From NCBI GenBank assembly GCA_020137815.1, contig CM035354.1, positions 8,703,437 to 8,767,436 on the forward strand: DNA of 64,000 nt, in the 5' to 3' direction. The first letter of the stretch is position 1. Each line of letters opens with the position of its first letter. A program made the position numbers and the translations under genes. Shown here piece by piece: positions 46,233 to 57,697 of this stretch. The stretch comes from Hormiphora californensis. Its lineage: Eukaryota > Ctenophora > Tentaculata > Cydippida > Pleurobrachiidae. The notes under the pieces were generated by a model that worked only from the letters and a program-made list of their open reading frames with translations, had not been told where the DNA came from and searched no databases.

Positions 46233-48496
46233 ACGGCGTGCCTGGTGAAATTTTAACACGACCTAGCATGCAACGGGAAACCACCACTTGTACGTGGTAG
46301 CTGAGGGTCTACAGAATGGCGCTACGGTGCGGGAAAAAACATTCCATTCCCTAAAATCGTTTTTTTTACTTTTATTTGATTTGGGTCAAAATTGGCTATA
46401 TTAAACGTGGTCCCGAAAAATCCATAATGACTTAGCACACGAAATATGTCACCCCTACCTATTTTTGCACGTAGAATCGATTGCCGTTGAAGTCGAATCT
46501 CTAAAATGACTGTAAAATGGTCAAAAGTTGATTTTTTACCATTTTTTGGAGGTTTTTGGCCCCTAAACCATTGAAAACGATGAGATAGGAATTTGAAACT
46601 AGTGCCAATCGTTAAAATGGTCATTTTTCTACCAAGAACCAAGTTTTCGTGTATATCCGATTTATGGTTAGATTTGGGTAAGTTGTTGAAATCTGCCAAC
46701 TAGGAGAACCGTAACTTGATTTTCTTGTTTTTTGGATTTTGGCATTTTTGACAAACTTCTGATTGAAATGGTCAATCGGGACCATGCTTAAGTTGTTTAT
46801 GGGACAATTTTCGACTAAAATCCAAGATTTCATACCAATCCAATAACAGATCGTTGATTTATAGAAAATTTAAGTAGGCAAAACGGTCAAAATAAGCAAG
46901 AAAAGTTGTCATTTTGACCGTTTTGCCTACTTAAATTTTCTATAAATCAACGATCTGTTATTGGATTGGTATGAAATCTTGGATTTTAGTCGAAAATTGT
47001 CCCATAAACAACTTAAGCATGGTCCCGATTGACCATTTCAATCAGAAGTTTGTCAAAAATGCCAAAATCCAAAAAACAAGAAAATCAAGTTACGGTTCTC
47101 CTAGTTGGCAGATTTCAGCAATTTACCCAAATCTAACCATAAATCGGATATACACGAAAACTTGGTTCTTGGTAGAAAAAATGACCATTTTAACGATTGG
47201 CACTAGTTTCAAATTCCTATCTCAACGTTTTCAATGGTTTAGGGGCCAAAAACCTCCAAAAAATGGTAAAAAATAAACTTTTGACCATTTTACAGTCATT
47301 TTAGAGATTCGACTTCAACGGCAATCGATTCTACGTGCAAAAATAAGTGGGGGTGACATATTAGGTCGTTCCATAAAGAATTTCGTGTCCCGATATTTTC
47401 GAAAGTACTCAAGATATTCACATAAACCCTTTTCTAGCTTGTTAATTGAGCTCTTGACTACTCACAACAGTAGTTATTTTGAAATTTTTGATCAGGGGTG
47501 GCTCTCGGCGAACCCGGAAAAAATTGAACTTAAATTGCCGCTGCACGGGAAAAACGCGCATAGTACTGAAACTGCTGTACTTCTTAAATATTGCATTTGT
47601 GGGATGTTTTATTGCATCAAGCTTGTTCATTAGACAATTATCTTTCGTTTAAGACGTATTAGAAGATCCTAGCTTTATTCGCGGCTGAGCAATGGGCCTC
47701 CAAAAAATTTTGGTAAAAATTGGAAAATTTCACTTCCGGGTCCCATCACGTTTTATGGGAGTGGCTTATAATCAAAAACTTTGCAGTAAAAGATAGTTCT
47801 AAGTAAGTTCTATGCCATAGTGAAGCCAATTATTTGATTTGTCAACATATAAAAGTGACTAATTGACGTTTTCGAAGATACCCCCAAAACAGGCCGAAAA
47901 TTGAGGTCAGATTTTGCACTTTTTCGATTTTTGATGTTACATTTACTGTCCTAGAGGTTTTTAGGCAACGCGTCGAGACTCAAATCACATATATATCTCA
48001 TCCTTAGACGATGGGCTATCGATTGAGCACTGTAGAAAGTAAAAAATGTGTACCGGCTCTGTTCCAGCGGCGTTTGAAAAACTCTGGGAACCCCGTGCAG
48101 CGGCAGCACGACTTCCGGTGTCATAGCACCAAATTTCGAGCACTTCAAATAGTCGTATACTATTCCAAACATGTTTCCAGGTAGAGAATCGTCCACTGAA
48201 CAAGTTAAAACTAGGTAGAAGTCTTTATCTCTAATAGGTCCCAAGATATCGGGACACGAAATTCTTTATGGAATGACCTAATATTTCGTGTGCTAAGTCA
48301 TTATGGATTTTTCGGGACCACGTTTAATATAGCCAATTTTGACCCAAATCAAATAAAAGTAAAAAAAACGATTTTAGGGAATGGAATGTTTTTTCCCGCA
48401 CCGTAGCGCCATTCTGTAGACCCTCAGCTACCACGTACAAGTGGTGGTTTCCCGTTGCATGCTAGGTCGTGTTAAAATTTCACCAGGCACGCCGTG
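46233..48496. mobile_element. 2.3-kb foldback element with nested insertion
   Basis: CACGGCGTGCCTGGTGAAAT and inverse at the ends; arms of about 650 bp pair through GGGAATGGAATGTTTTTTCC and TGGTCAATCGGGACCATGCT. The mirrored open frames (46322-46833 minus, 46971-47276 plus) come from the palindrome. Confidence 0.85.
47361..48281. mobile_element. TA-flanked TTAGGTC foldback (921 bp) nested in the right arm of 46233-48496
   Basis: TTAGGTCGTTCCATAAAGAA and inverse at the ends, TA at 47359-47360 and 48282-48283. The left arm of the host foldback (around 46440-46460) preserves the unoccupied site. TTAGGT ends with TA duplication are mariner-like. Confidence 0.87.
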
Positions 48497-49427
48497 CCCC
48501 CATGAACCATACTCCGAATTTAACGTCATGTCGACTGTTGGGTAGATGTTAAGATCAGTTGTAATTCACATCTGTGGTGCGGGTCCACCATCTTGTTTCA
48601 AACTGCTCAACACCACTCCAAACCTTCAATTCGAGTACAATGTAAGAATGAAAACTATGTGTGGAAGAAGGACAGTTATTGTAAAGATAAGGCAGAGAAA
48701 AAAGCTACAAAAACAGGATATTCATATGATCAGTGTATCCGGTACCTGAGGCTAAGGTTGTCGTTTGCTATAGTCCGATCCGACACCATTTCCATCAGGG
48801 GACACTGAGGACGAGCGAGGGCAGAAGACAGCAGCGATCGGGATATGACAGTATCTACCAAATAGACTAAATCTGTTTTTTGTATAATTTATTGACCCCG
48901 TTTGTTTAATTTATTATTACCATTGTTAGTGTGTGTACCACTATTCATATTCAAGGCCAATATCGGCCGCCCCCCCCCCCAATTTTTGGTTGCTGTGTGC
49001 ACGCAACCAAGTGTAAAAATCTCTCTCACCCAATTTGGTATATTTTTTGGTATATATTTTTTATATTTGTCAATATCTCGCGTCACAGGTAGAGACACCA
49101 AAATTTGGTACCCCGGCTATTTTTTGACGCTGAACACGATGGAAGCATCCATTCAAATCTACAACGCACAGATTTTGCTGTAGAGCAATTTTATGAAAGT
49201 TAAAATAATGTCATAATTATGTCATAACTAATTAACGAGACAGAATTAGAAATTTTCGATACCGTAGCAATGGTCCTGATGGTACTCCTAGTTCATCCAC
49301 TAAGTTTTGTGAGAAAACACGGCACGCCACTCTTACTTTAAACAACTGCATCTTTCACGCGTGTTGCGTAAGGGTCAGCACACACCAAAGAAAAATTAAA
49401 ATTTTGATTTTAATTTTAACTTTGGTG

Positions 49428-49722
49428 TGTGCTGATTTTTAATAATGTGAACGGGGGGGGGGGGGGGGGCGCACACTTAAATTCACTTAATTCCATTTGC
49501 GCGTGCTAAATTCTTTTCCTGACAATCTTAAGACTTAATCCTAAAAGTATCGGAAAGATAATTTTAAGACCTTTTCAATGCAACCAAGATCAAGTCTTTA
49601 TCTTATCAGGAGCCAGAGATATGATCGAAACAAACGGAAAAAAACTTTCCCACGGTGCGTGGGAAAGTTTTTTGCGCGCCCCCCCCCCCCCCCCGTTCAC
49701 ATTATTAAAAATCGGACTTTAA
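49428..49722. mobile_element. Foldback with opposed G and C homopolymers
   Basis: TTTTTAATAATGTGAACGGG with an 18-G run at about 49446 is mirrored by an 18-C run at about 49680 and CGTTCACATTATTAAAAATC. The inner AAGATCAAGTCTTTATCTTA segment also occurs near 12515. Confidence 0.75.
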
Positions 49723-49824
49723 CCCTTTAAGTGATGATTTACCACGCTGTCGTGTATTCGAGTATCAGGATTTAATTGAAAAGTCACATTGAGGTGTGTA
49801 TTTATAACCTGTCGCACCTCTCAG

Positions 49825-49980
49825 TTGAGTGTCCTGTTGGTTTCTACTCTGACGGTGCGACATGTCAAGAGTGCCCCCAAGGCACCTACCAAAGCGAGAC
49901 AGGGAAAACCTATTGCATATCATGTCAAGATGGTCAAACAACAGGATTCAGCGGTAGTAGCAGTGTCAGCGACTGTTCAG
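49825..49980 (+). CDS. RPTP exon 19: GCC2_GCC3/ephrin-receptor-like cysteine-rich module, block 2
   Basis: A phase 1-1 exon of 52 codons: VECPVGFYSDGATCQECPQG, then GTYQSETG and ISCQDGQTTGFSG, ending DCS. This closely fits the GCC2_GCC3 consensus (P-x-G-x-Y, C-x-x-C-P-x-G-T-Y). Paralogous to exon 12. Acceptor CACCTCTCAG|TT, donor TCAG|GTATTT. A 6.7-kb TTAA-flanked composite sits in the intron before it. Confidence 0.93.
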
Positions 49981-50035
49981 GTATTTTTAAATTTAGTTTC
50001 TTATTTTAGATACAATGAGTAGTGTTTATTAGGGA

Positions 50036-50240
50036 CCAGTTACAGATTTGGAACCGGGCGTCAGGTTCCTCGTGCGCGAATTTTTGCACACTGCTGACAA
50101 TGAATCATGCTCAACTCCCCATTCATTCTGGAAATTTAGTCGCGAATTGTAAATGATGACGCACAGCATGGTTCATCGGGAATCTCCCATCAGGAATCTC
50201 CCATCAGGAAACTGACGCCCGGTTCCAAATCTATAACTGG
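50036..50240. mobile_element. Small inverted-repeat MITE
   Basis: CCAGTTACAGATTTGGAACC / inverse with GGCGTCAG arms. A perfect-type hairpin of GACTCGTAGATTTTAT follows at 50253-50335, related to 29280-29460. Confidence 0.7.
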
Positions 50241-50339
50241 AGCGTAAAGGACTTCTGACGACTCGTAGATTTTATTCAGGAAAAGATAATCGATTATCTT
50301 TTCCTAAATAAAATCTACGAGTCGTCAGAAGTCCATAAT

Positions 50340-51119
50340 AAACACTATTCGTTGTATCAGAAACTATATGCGACTCAAAAACAGCCGATCGCGATTGGTC
50401 AACTTATTGATTTTACATTTCACTCTTTTACAAATTAAAACAAGTTGGATTTACCAAACAATTGTTTCGATCCTAGATGGATCTCTTCAGTGGAATAACA
50501 ACAAATAATTAATTTGGATGAGATGGTGGAGGTTGGTGGGGTAATATATCTGTTTGGTTTCATTATTCACACGAATGGTGTTGGCGGGTGTGACATGACA
50601 TCGAAGACGCTCATTTAGACGTTTCGGCTGTACGCCGATGATGGCCGTACAGTGTACGGCCATTATCAATAATGCTCAATAAATAGTTTTACGTTGTAAT
50701 TTCAAATTTTTCAACACTACTTTAAACAAATTAATTTGAGTTTGCCGTCAATCGATCCGATAACTGTGTTAGCATATATTCTCTAATCTTTTAGATCTTT
50801 GTTGGGCCTACTTTACGAGTGATATTAGTGAAGAGTTTGTTATTGGCCGGCGTGCAACGGGTGTTTTAGGATGACTAAATCGTATGACAGTTGTATCACT
50901 AAGAGTGAATTTAAAGATGTGTTGGTAAGTGATGTATTCAATAATTGTAAGGGTAGTGAATTGTTAGTGTGTCTAGAGAGGGGTGACACTGTTTGTTCGT
51001 CGTCTGTCCATAAACTTCAGTTGTGGGATATTCTTAAAGTCTGCTACAAAATGCTTCCGGCGACGGCACCGTTTTCTGTTCCTGGAGACCAAACTGGTCT
51101 GAGAGAATCGTTTGCAAAG
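50340..51119. other. Intron segment, retroelement-like flanks
   Basis: TTCGATCCTAGATGGATCTC near 50468 recurs inverted near 53330. The open frame 50871-51167 (+, 98 codons) has no recognisable domain and is probably retroelement-derived. Confidence 0.45.
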
Positions 51120-51580
51120 TTACACAAAGATGTGACGGTGTCTTTTTGTGAATTGCTTTTGGACTAGCTTCAAGAATCTGTGTCCAATATCCGTTTCCAC
51201 TGCCATAGAGAATTGGGGTGTATACCACAGGCAATTCGTCTTCTTCCGAAAGGTTTCAGCGGTTTTTTCTTGGTATACCAAATCTTCATCAGAGTGTCCA
51301 CTCCTCCTCAACACTTCTTGGTAGAATGGTTTGGCGGCTTCAAATACCTCCTTTGATGAAGAAATCCTGTTAATTCGGTGGTTGATCATTTTAGGGAGGT
51401 TCCTTCGTACTGCAGTGGGCGGGTGATTAGATGATCTGTGGACGTATTCGGTTCTTTTATCATTCTTTCTAAACGGTCTGTAAGACTAAGTCCCGTCTGC
51501 TCCGAATGTTACGTCGAGGTAATCAACTGTTAGCGATGGTGGTGATACAGTGATCTTTAGCCCTTCGTTTGAGAATTCTC
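51120..51580 (-). pseudogene. Retroelement pol fragment (Penelope-like type suspected)
   Basis: On the minus strand: VDYLDVTFGADG, an in-frame TAG, SYRPFRKNDKRTEYVHRSSN, HPPTAVRRNLPKMINHRINR, then EVFEAAKPFYQEVLRRSG and FSMAVETDIGHRFLKLV. The order LDVTF / YRP(F/Y)RK / SNHPP / R(I/L)..ISS / Y...L..SG / T(N/D)IG..FL.L is familiar from animal retroelement polymerase C-termini. Only this fragment remains, with a stop. Confidence 0.65.
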
Positions 51581-52368
51581 ACATTTCGCTTATCTATTTT
51601 GTATCTCGAGCAGCGCTCTGCATACTTGTACAACTGCTAGTGTTCCTGACCCAGTACACCTGTACTGGCCAACCAGTTCCAGATGGATTGAGCGTTTTCA
51701 ACATTCAGTTCCTGGCGACAATGCAGGTATAGCGGACTTCATCCGGCTATAAGAGACCTCAATCCTGGCTACTATGAGAAGAATCGGGGGCTACCCTGAC
51801 TCCAACAAGGAGGGTGGTGAATTTGATCCTAACAAGATCACTACTGCAGCAAACTATCGAGTCTTGACACTAACAGAAGGTGAAGTTGATTGCAGACATG
51901 GCTGGTCTGATCTGATTCCGAGCTCTGCCCCTGTCGAAGTTAGCTAGAAAACAGTTTGAGCTAGTGGAAGAGAAACCAAATCTTGACGAGTCTAGAGGTG
52001 GAGAAACTGCTGGGACACTTAGAGCACATCAGAGACCGTCTCGACACTGTCAAGGACGAGCTACTGGATCGTGACAGGAAAATGATCACCCTTCAATTAG
52101 TGCCTAAAAGACTCCATTATCTCGATGAAGGATTCTCAGCTGGAGAGTAGCATTAGTGCTTTCTAGACTGTTGTAAAAGAGGAAATGAACAGCTATTCAT
52201 CTGCCCTTCAGACCGCTGCTACCAACATGAAGCAGACTTGTGTATCTACTCTAGCTCCCACTAAGATACGTGCTGCCCTGGCCAGCGCCACAGTTGACCG
52301 ATCTGCAAATCTGAGTCTAAGGACTAGCCGAGAACAATGATGACAGCGACTCTACCAGGGTAAAGGAA

Positions 52369-52677
52369 TTGTTTCAGAATTTGGCAGAGGCACCTGTTTT
52401 GGTGGAGGTTGATAGACTGGGGAGGAGGCGTGATGAGGATGTACGTCCTGTTCGTGTGGTATTGAGAAGCAGGGAAGTAGCTAGGACTATTTTGTGCAAA
52501 TCTGCTCAGCTGAGGGACTCCGATACTAATCAGTTTGTATACATTTCCCCAGACAGAACTCTAGAAGAAAGGGCTGAAAGGAGGGATCTTGTTGCCAGAA
52601 TGAGAGAGAAGAGGGAGAAAGAGCCAGAGAAGGTTTTTAGAATCAGGAGAGGTTCTGTTATCGAGATCAATGAGTGA
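52369..52677 (+). pseudogene. LINE ORF1-like C-terminal fragment
   Basis: 103 codons: RPVRVVLRSREVARTILCKS, VYISPDRTLEERAERRDLVA and KVFRIRRGSVIEI. This combination (RRM-like end followed by ISPDxT..ER..) is common in ORF1-like proteins of invertebrate LINEs. Upstream 51780-52350 has broken coiled-coil-like coding remnants with several stops. Product inference is moderate. Confidence 0.55.
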
Positions 52678-52847
52678 GTGATTTTATGTTTGAGAAGGGG
52701 AGAGACTGAGCTGCTATATCGTGTATGTTCCTGTGCTCGGGCGAGAATGAGAACGAGAGAGGGAGATATGAGCTTTGATAAACCACTACATATTCACTTC
52801 ATTTTACAGAATTAATTTTTATATTTATTACCATTATTACCTTCCCT

Positions 52848-53007
52848 ACTAAAATATAGTTCGACGCGACGCGACGCGCGATCGATGAACGATCGATAAA
52901 CGATCGATATCGATCGTTTATCGATCGTTTATCGATCGTTTATCGATCGTTTATCGATCGTTCATCGATCGCGCGTCGCGTTGCGTCGAACTATATTTTA
53001 GTAGGGT
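52848..53007. mobile_element. Palindromic MITE with 11-bp ATCGATCGTTT repeats
   Basis: CCTACTAAAATATAGTTCGA mirrored at the right; centre is about six direct copies of TATCGATCGTT, each internally palindromic (ATCGAT). Confidence 0.82.
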
Positions 53008-53100
53008 TTGAAGTGTGAAACATATTGTTCGGACACGGTGGGTACCAGGGTCGGGCATCCTGGTAAACGCACACAAAAGACCTTACCCGTCTTCGTGTTA

Positions 53101-53450
53101 TTAGCCTTGATGCGTCACCCTGTATCCCCACCCAGTTTTATCCAGTGTGGCTGGTTTTCTTGACATTATATATTTAATTTCGGCACATGCCACTGCCAGC
53201 GGCAGTTTTGATTGATTGATTGATAAATTTTTCCTGATTCTCTCCACACCGGAAGCCGACAAGTTCTCCAACAACATCGGGGGGGGGGCCTGCCGTAAAA
53301 ATAGGTTATTCCGCTGAAGAGATCCATCTTGGATCGAAACAATTGCTTGGTAAATCCGACTTGTTTGCTGCTCTCGGTTCGTAATTGGATCGATTGAGCT
53401 CTCTCGTGGTGAATCGACCATCAACATTGCATTTCACTCTTTTACTAAAA
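53101..53450. other. Intron segment, probable retroelement remnant
   Basis: Minus-strand open frame 53101-53427 lacks a definable domain; part is shared in inverse orientation with 50430-50510, pointing to repeat origin. Confidence 0.45.
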
Positions 53451-55199
53451 CTAGAAAGCCCATTGTAGTCTTACAACAACCCCCCGCCCGTCTCTTATAT
53501 GTCTCGCCCCCTCTCAATCTTCGTCTCTCCATGTCGGGGTAAAGACTAAATAATGCGAAGGTTGGTAGTGGTAGAGCGCTGGTGATCAAAAGAAATCCCG
53601 CTGAATAACATGTAGAATCAGGTGATAAAGATCCGTAGAATTGTAGGTGTGTAGAGAATCAATGTGGTACGTAGGTAGAAAGGCTTTGGCCCCAGCAGTA
53701 AATCCCAAAGCACCACAAAACACCACAGGAACACGCAACAAAAACCAACAACATGCACGTGCAGTATCCCCCCACAATCTCCAATACCCCTCCCAGGGCA
53801 CCTCCCCTCTATTTGCACGTGATGATAGGTCATACTCCTCCTCATCACGCCACTCATTTGTACTTTATAATTAGGACTAGAAAGCCCATTGAAGTCCTAC
53901 AATAGCCCCCCCCCCCCACCACCCGTTTCTCTCCCCTCTCACTCTTCGTCTCTCCATGTCGTGGTAAAGAATACGGAGGTTGGTAGTGGTAGAGCGCTGG
54001 TGATAAACATCAAGGGAAATCCCGCTGAATAACATGCAGAATCAGGTGAATCAGGTAGAATTGTAGCTGTGTAGAGAATCAACGGGGTACGTAGGTAGAA
54101 AGGCTTTGGCAATCATGGGGCCCCAGCAGTAGATCCTAAAACACCACTAAACACCACAGGAATACGCAGCAAACATCCGATAACATGCACGTGCATGTTT
54201 TACGGACTCACAAAATTATGCTCTTTCCGGTGATATGCGGCTTTTTGCCGAAAAGTGAGAGCAAGTGGGGGCTGTCACACGCAAATACGACGCCGCGCGC
54301 GAAAAGGGGGGGGGGGTGACAGTTTAAAAAAATCCGACTTTATCCCCCCCAAAATCTCCAACACCCCTTCCAGGGCACCTCCTTGACAACCCCCCTCTAT
54401 TTTCACGTGTGGATAGGACATATTCATCACCACGACGTTCATTTCTACTTTATAATAGGGACTAGAAAGCCCGTTGTAGTCTTACAACATTACCCTCCCC
54501 CACCCGTCTCTATGTCTCCCCCCTCACTCTTCGTCTCTGCGTGTCGGGGTAAAGAATACGGAGGTTGGTAGTGGTAGAGTGCTGGTGACAAACATCAAGG
54601 GAAATCCCGCTGAATAACATGTAGAATCAGGTGATCCGTAGAATTGTAGCTGTGTAGAGAATCAACGGGGTACGTAGGTAGAAAGGCTTTGGCAATCATG
54701 GAGGCCCCCGCAGTAGATCCCAAAACACCACAGGAACACACAACAAACACACACAACAAACAATCAACAACATGCACGTGCAGTATCCCCCCATCACCTC
54801 CTATACCCCTCCCAAGCCACCTCCTTGGCAACCCCCTCTATTTGCACGTGGGATAGGTCATCATACTCATCACGCCACGCATTTGCATCTTTTAATTAAG
54901 ACTAGAGAGCCCAGGCAAAAAACCCAAAACTCCTCTCGCCCCCTACTGAATCCTCCCACCCCTTTCGAATTGACTGCTTTCGTCCCACATTATTCAGCAC
55001 CCTCCCTCCCCCGCCCCCGGGCTATGTTGACCAACTCACCCCATAATCCCCTTACAGCCAGGAGTCCTACAACAACGCCTTCCCCCCCCCCCCCCGGTCT
55101 CTATGTCTCTCTCTCCCCCTCTCCGTCTCCGTCTCTTTCCCTGTCCCCTCTCCAATGGATAGTCTTCATCTATCCCCTTCTCTCTTTATCCCTCTAACC

Positions 55200-55244
55200 C
55201 CATCATTCTCTCTCTATCTCTCTATCTCTCTCTCTCTCTCTCTC

Positions 55245-55276
<32 letters not shown>

Positions 55277-55277
55277 C

Positions 55278-55337
<60 letters not shown>
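55200..55337. repeat. (CT)n tract in array unit 4
   Basis: CT microsatellite with CTAT interruptions; counterpart in unit 6 at 57010-57112. Confidence 0.9.
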
Positions 55338-55339
<2 letters not shown>

Positions 55340-55849
55340 TATCGGGCTGGTGAATATAATGGAAGCTGGAATCAGGTGATAAAGATCCGTAGAACTGGAG
55401 CTGTGTAGAGTTATTAAAGCTGGGATACGAATTGGTAGAAAAGCTGTGGCATTCATCGGGGCCTCAGCAGTAGATGGCCAAACACCACAAAAAAACCACA
55501 GGAACACGCAATACAACACCCAACAACATGCACGTGCAGTATTAACACTCTTGCCCACCATCATGGCAACTCCCCAAACCCCCCACCAAACACCCCTAAC
55601 AACACGTCAATTTTCCACGTACAAGCCCTAAAACCCCCTCCCCCAAATTTTGTCGTGCAACCATCTCTGCTTTATAATATAGACTAGAAAGCCCGTTGGT
55701 TGGACCCCGTTGATGTCTCTCTCTCCCTCTCCCCCCCCCTCTCTCTCTCTCACTTCATCTCTTTATCATATCCGTGTCGGGCTGAAGAATATGGAGGTTA
55801 GTAGAGTGGCAGGGATGGTGATGCTAAAAAGCCCGTTGATTGAACTCCG

Positions 55850-56188
55850 TTGATATCTATCTTTCTCTATCTCTATTTTTCTCGATGTATCTCTCTATCT
55901 CTATCTCTATTTCTATCTCTATCTCTATCTCTCTCTGCCCCTCTATCTCTCTTTCCCTCTATCTCTCTATCTCTCTCGCTCTATCTAGCTCGCTGTCCCT
56001 TTATCTCTCTCGCTCCATCTCTCTCAGATCTCTCTATGTCTCTCTCTAGCTCTCTATCTCTCTTTGTCTCTATCTCTATCTCTATCTCTATCTCTATCTC
56101 TATCTCTATCTCTATCTCTATCTCTATCTCTATCTCTATCTCTATCTCTATCTCTATCTCTATCTCTATCTCTATCTCTCTCACTCTC

Positions 56189-56287
<99 letters not shown>

Positions 56288-56320
56288 TCTCTCTCTCTCT
56301 CTCACTCTCACTCTTTCACT
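55850..56320. repeat. (CTCTAT)n hexanucleotide and (CT)n tract in array unit 5
   Basis: About 19 CTCTAT units at 56065-56176, bordered by CT repeats; open frames of Ser-Ile/Ser-Leu or Asp-Arg repeats are artefacts. Confidence 0.93.
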
Positions 56321-57011
56321 CCATCATGTCAGGCTGAAGAATATGGAGGTTGGTAGAGTGGTACGGATGGTGATGAATATCAAGGGTCATCGTTAGATGG
56401 CTGCTTGAAACGTGTCGAATTAGGTAATAAACATTTGTAGCTGTGTAGAGTAATTATCGGGGGTACGTAGGTAGAAAAACTCTGGAAATCATCGGGGCAG
56501 CAACAGTAGATGCCATCACACCTCAAAACACCGCAGGAACACGAAACACAACATCCAACAACATGCACATGCAGTATTCACACCCTTCCCCACCAACCAT
56601 AACAACCCCTTGATTTGCACGGGCAAATGGGCAAATTGTTGCACGCTAGTGTTGCAAGCTAGGATACTCCATCACCATCATCACGCCACTCATTTGTACT
56701 TTATAATAAGGACTAGAGAGCCCAGGCAAAAAACCCAAAACTCCTCTCGCCCCCTACTGAATCCTCCCACCCCTTTCGAATTGACTGCTTTCGTCCCATA
56801 TTATTCAGCACCCTCCCTCCCCCGCCCCCGGGCTATGTTGACCAACTCACCCCATAATCCCCTTACAGCCAGGAGTCCTACAACAACCCCCCCCCCCCCC
56901 CCCCCCGGTCTCTATGTCTCTCTCTCCCCCTCTCCGTCTCTTTCCCTGTCCCCTCTCCAATGGATAGTCTTCATCTATCCCCTTCTCTCTTTATCCCTCT
57001 AACCCCATCAT

Positions 57012-57087
<76 letters not shown>

Positions 57088-57523
57088 TTTCTCTCTCTCT
57101 CTCTCTCCCCCTCATATCGGGCTGGTGAATATAATGGAAGCTGGAATCAGGTGATAAAGATCCGTAGAACTGGAGCTGTGTAGAGTTATTAAAGCTGGGA
57201 TACGAATTGGTAGAAAAGCTGTGGCATTCATCGGGGCCTCAGCAGTAGATGGCCAAACACCACAAAAAACCACAGGAACACGCAATACAACACCCAACAA
57301 CATGCACGTGCAGTATTAACACTCTTGCCCACCATCATGGCAACTCCCCAAACCCCCCACCAAACACCCCTAACAACACGTCAATTTTCCACGTGCAAGC
57401 CCTAAAACCCCCTCCCCCAAATTTTGTCTTGCAACCATCTCTGCTTTATGATATAGATATGAATAGAACCCATACACTGTTTCTTTTCCTGTCCCGTTAA
57501 TTCTTCACATTCCTCTCCCACAG

Positions 57524-57697
57524 AAAGTTGCACAATTCCAGATATTGCACATGGAAGCAGCTACCCACCAACCTCTGATGTAACGATTATCACACCTGTA
57601 ACTATTCTTTGTGACGAAAGCTTTGCAACGGCCAACAATCTTACCAACGTTCTATCTTGCAGTGATGCAACTGACAACCAGTCCAATCTTTGTGTCT
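57524..57697 (+). CDS. RPTP exon 20: sushi (CCP) module
   Basis: A phase 1-1, 58-codon exon: ESCTIPDIAHGSSYPP (typical CCP opening), VTILCDES, VLSCSDA and a closing cysteine near NLCV. The usual tryptophan is missing, so it is divergent. Acceptor CCCACAG|AA, donor T|GTAAGT. The 7.5-kb intron before it is mainly retroelement debris and a Helitron-like array. Confidence 0.88.

Larger units (their letters stand above)
42667..49337. mobile_element. 6.7-kb TTAA-flanked composite with about 290-bp terminal inverted repeats
   Basis: Left terminus AGTAAGAGTGGTGCACCG and inverse at the right, TTAA at 42663-42666 and 49338-49341. Arms (42667-42985 and about 49060-49337) share CATCAGGACCATTGCTACGG and AAAAAATAGCCGGGGTACCC. 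Between them lie a foldback, the broken reverse transcriptase, a pogo-like MITE and a 2.3-kb foldback. No transposase is visible, so it was mobilised in trans or assembled stepwise. It lies wholly within the intron between exons 18 and 19. Confidence 0.8.
53451..57454 (-). mobile_element. Head-to-tail array of six Helitron-like units (family 2)
   Basis: Units begin CTAGAAAGCCC (or CTAGAGAGCCC) at 53451, 53877, 54462, 54902, 55684 and 56713 and end TTATAAT(A/T)(A/T)(A/G)GA. Read in reverse each is TC...TATTATAAAG to GGGCTTTCTAG. The last 28 nt include GTTGTA-AGAC-TACAAC, a hairpin 12 nt before CTAG. Outer flanks are host A and T. Every unit has ATGCACGTGCAGTAT in the middle. Units 4 and 6 are near-identical apart from CT-tract length. 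No Rep/helicase. Confidence 0.78.

Noticed and set aside
48546-48734. Possible phase 1-1 cassette exon with sushi-like residues (DVKISCNSHLWC, IRVQCKNENYVWKKDSYC)
   Set aside because: It lies inside the TTAA-flanked 42667-49337 composite, its donor is poor (AGT|GTATCC), and direct joining of exon 18 to exon 19 gives the C-VEC junction seen in block 1. RNA-seq would settle it.
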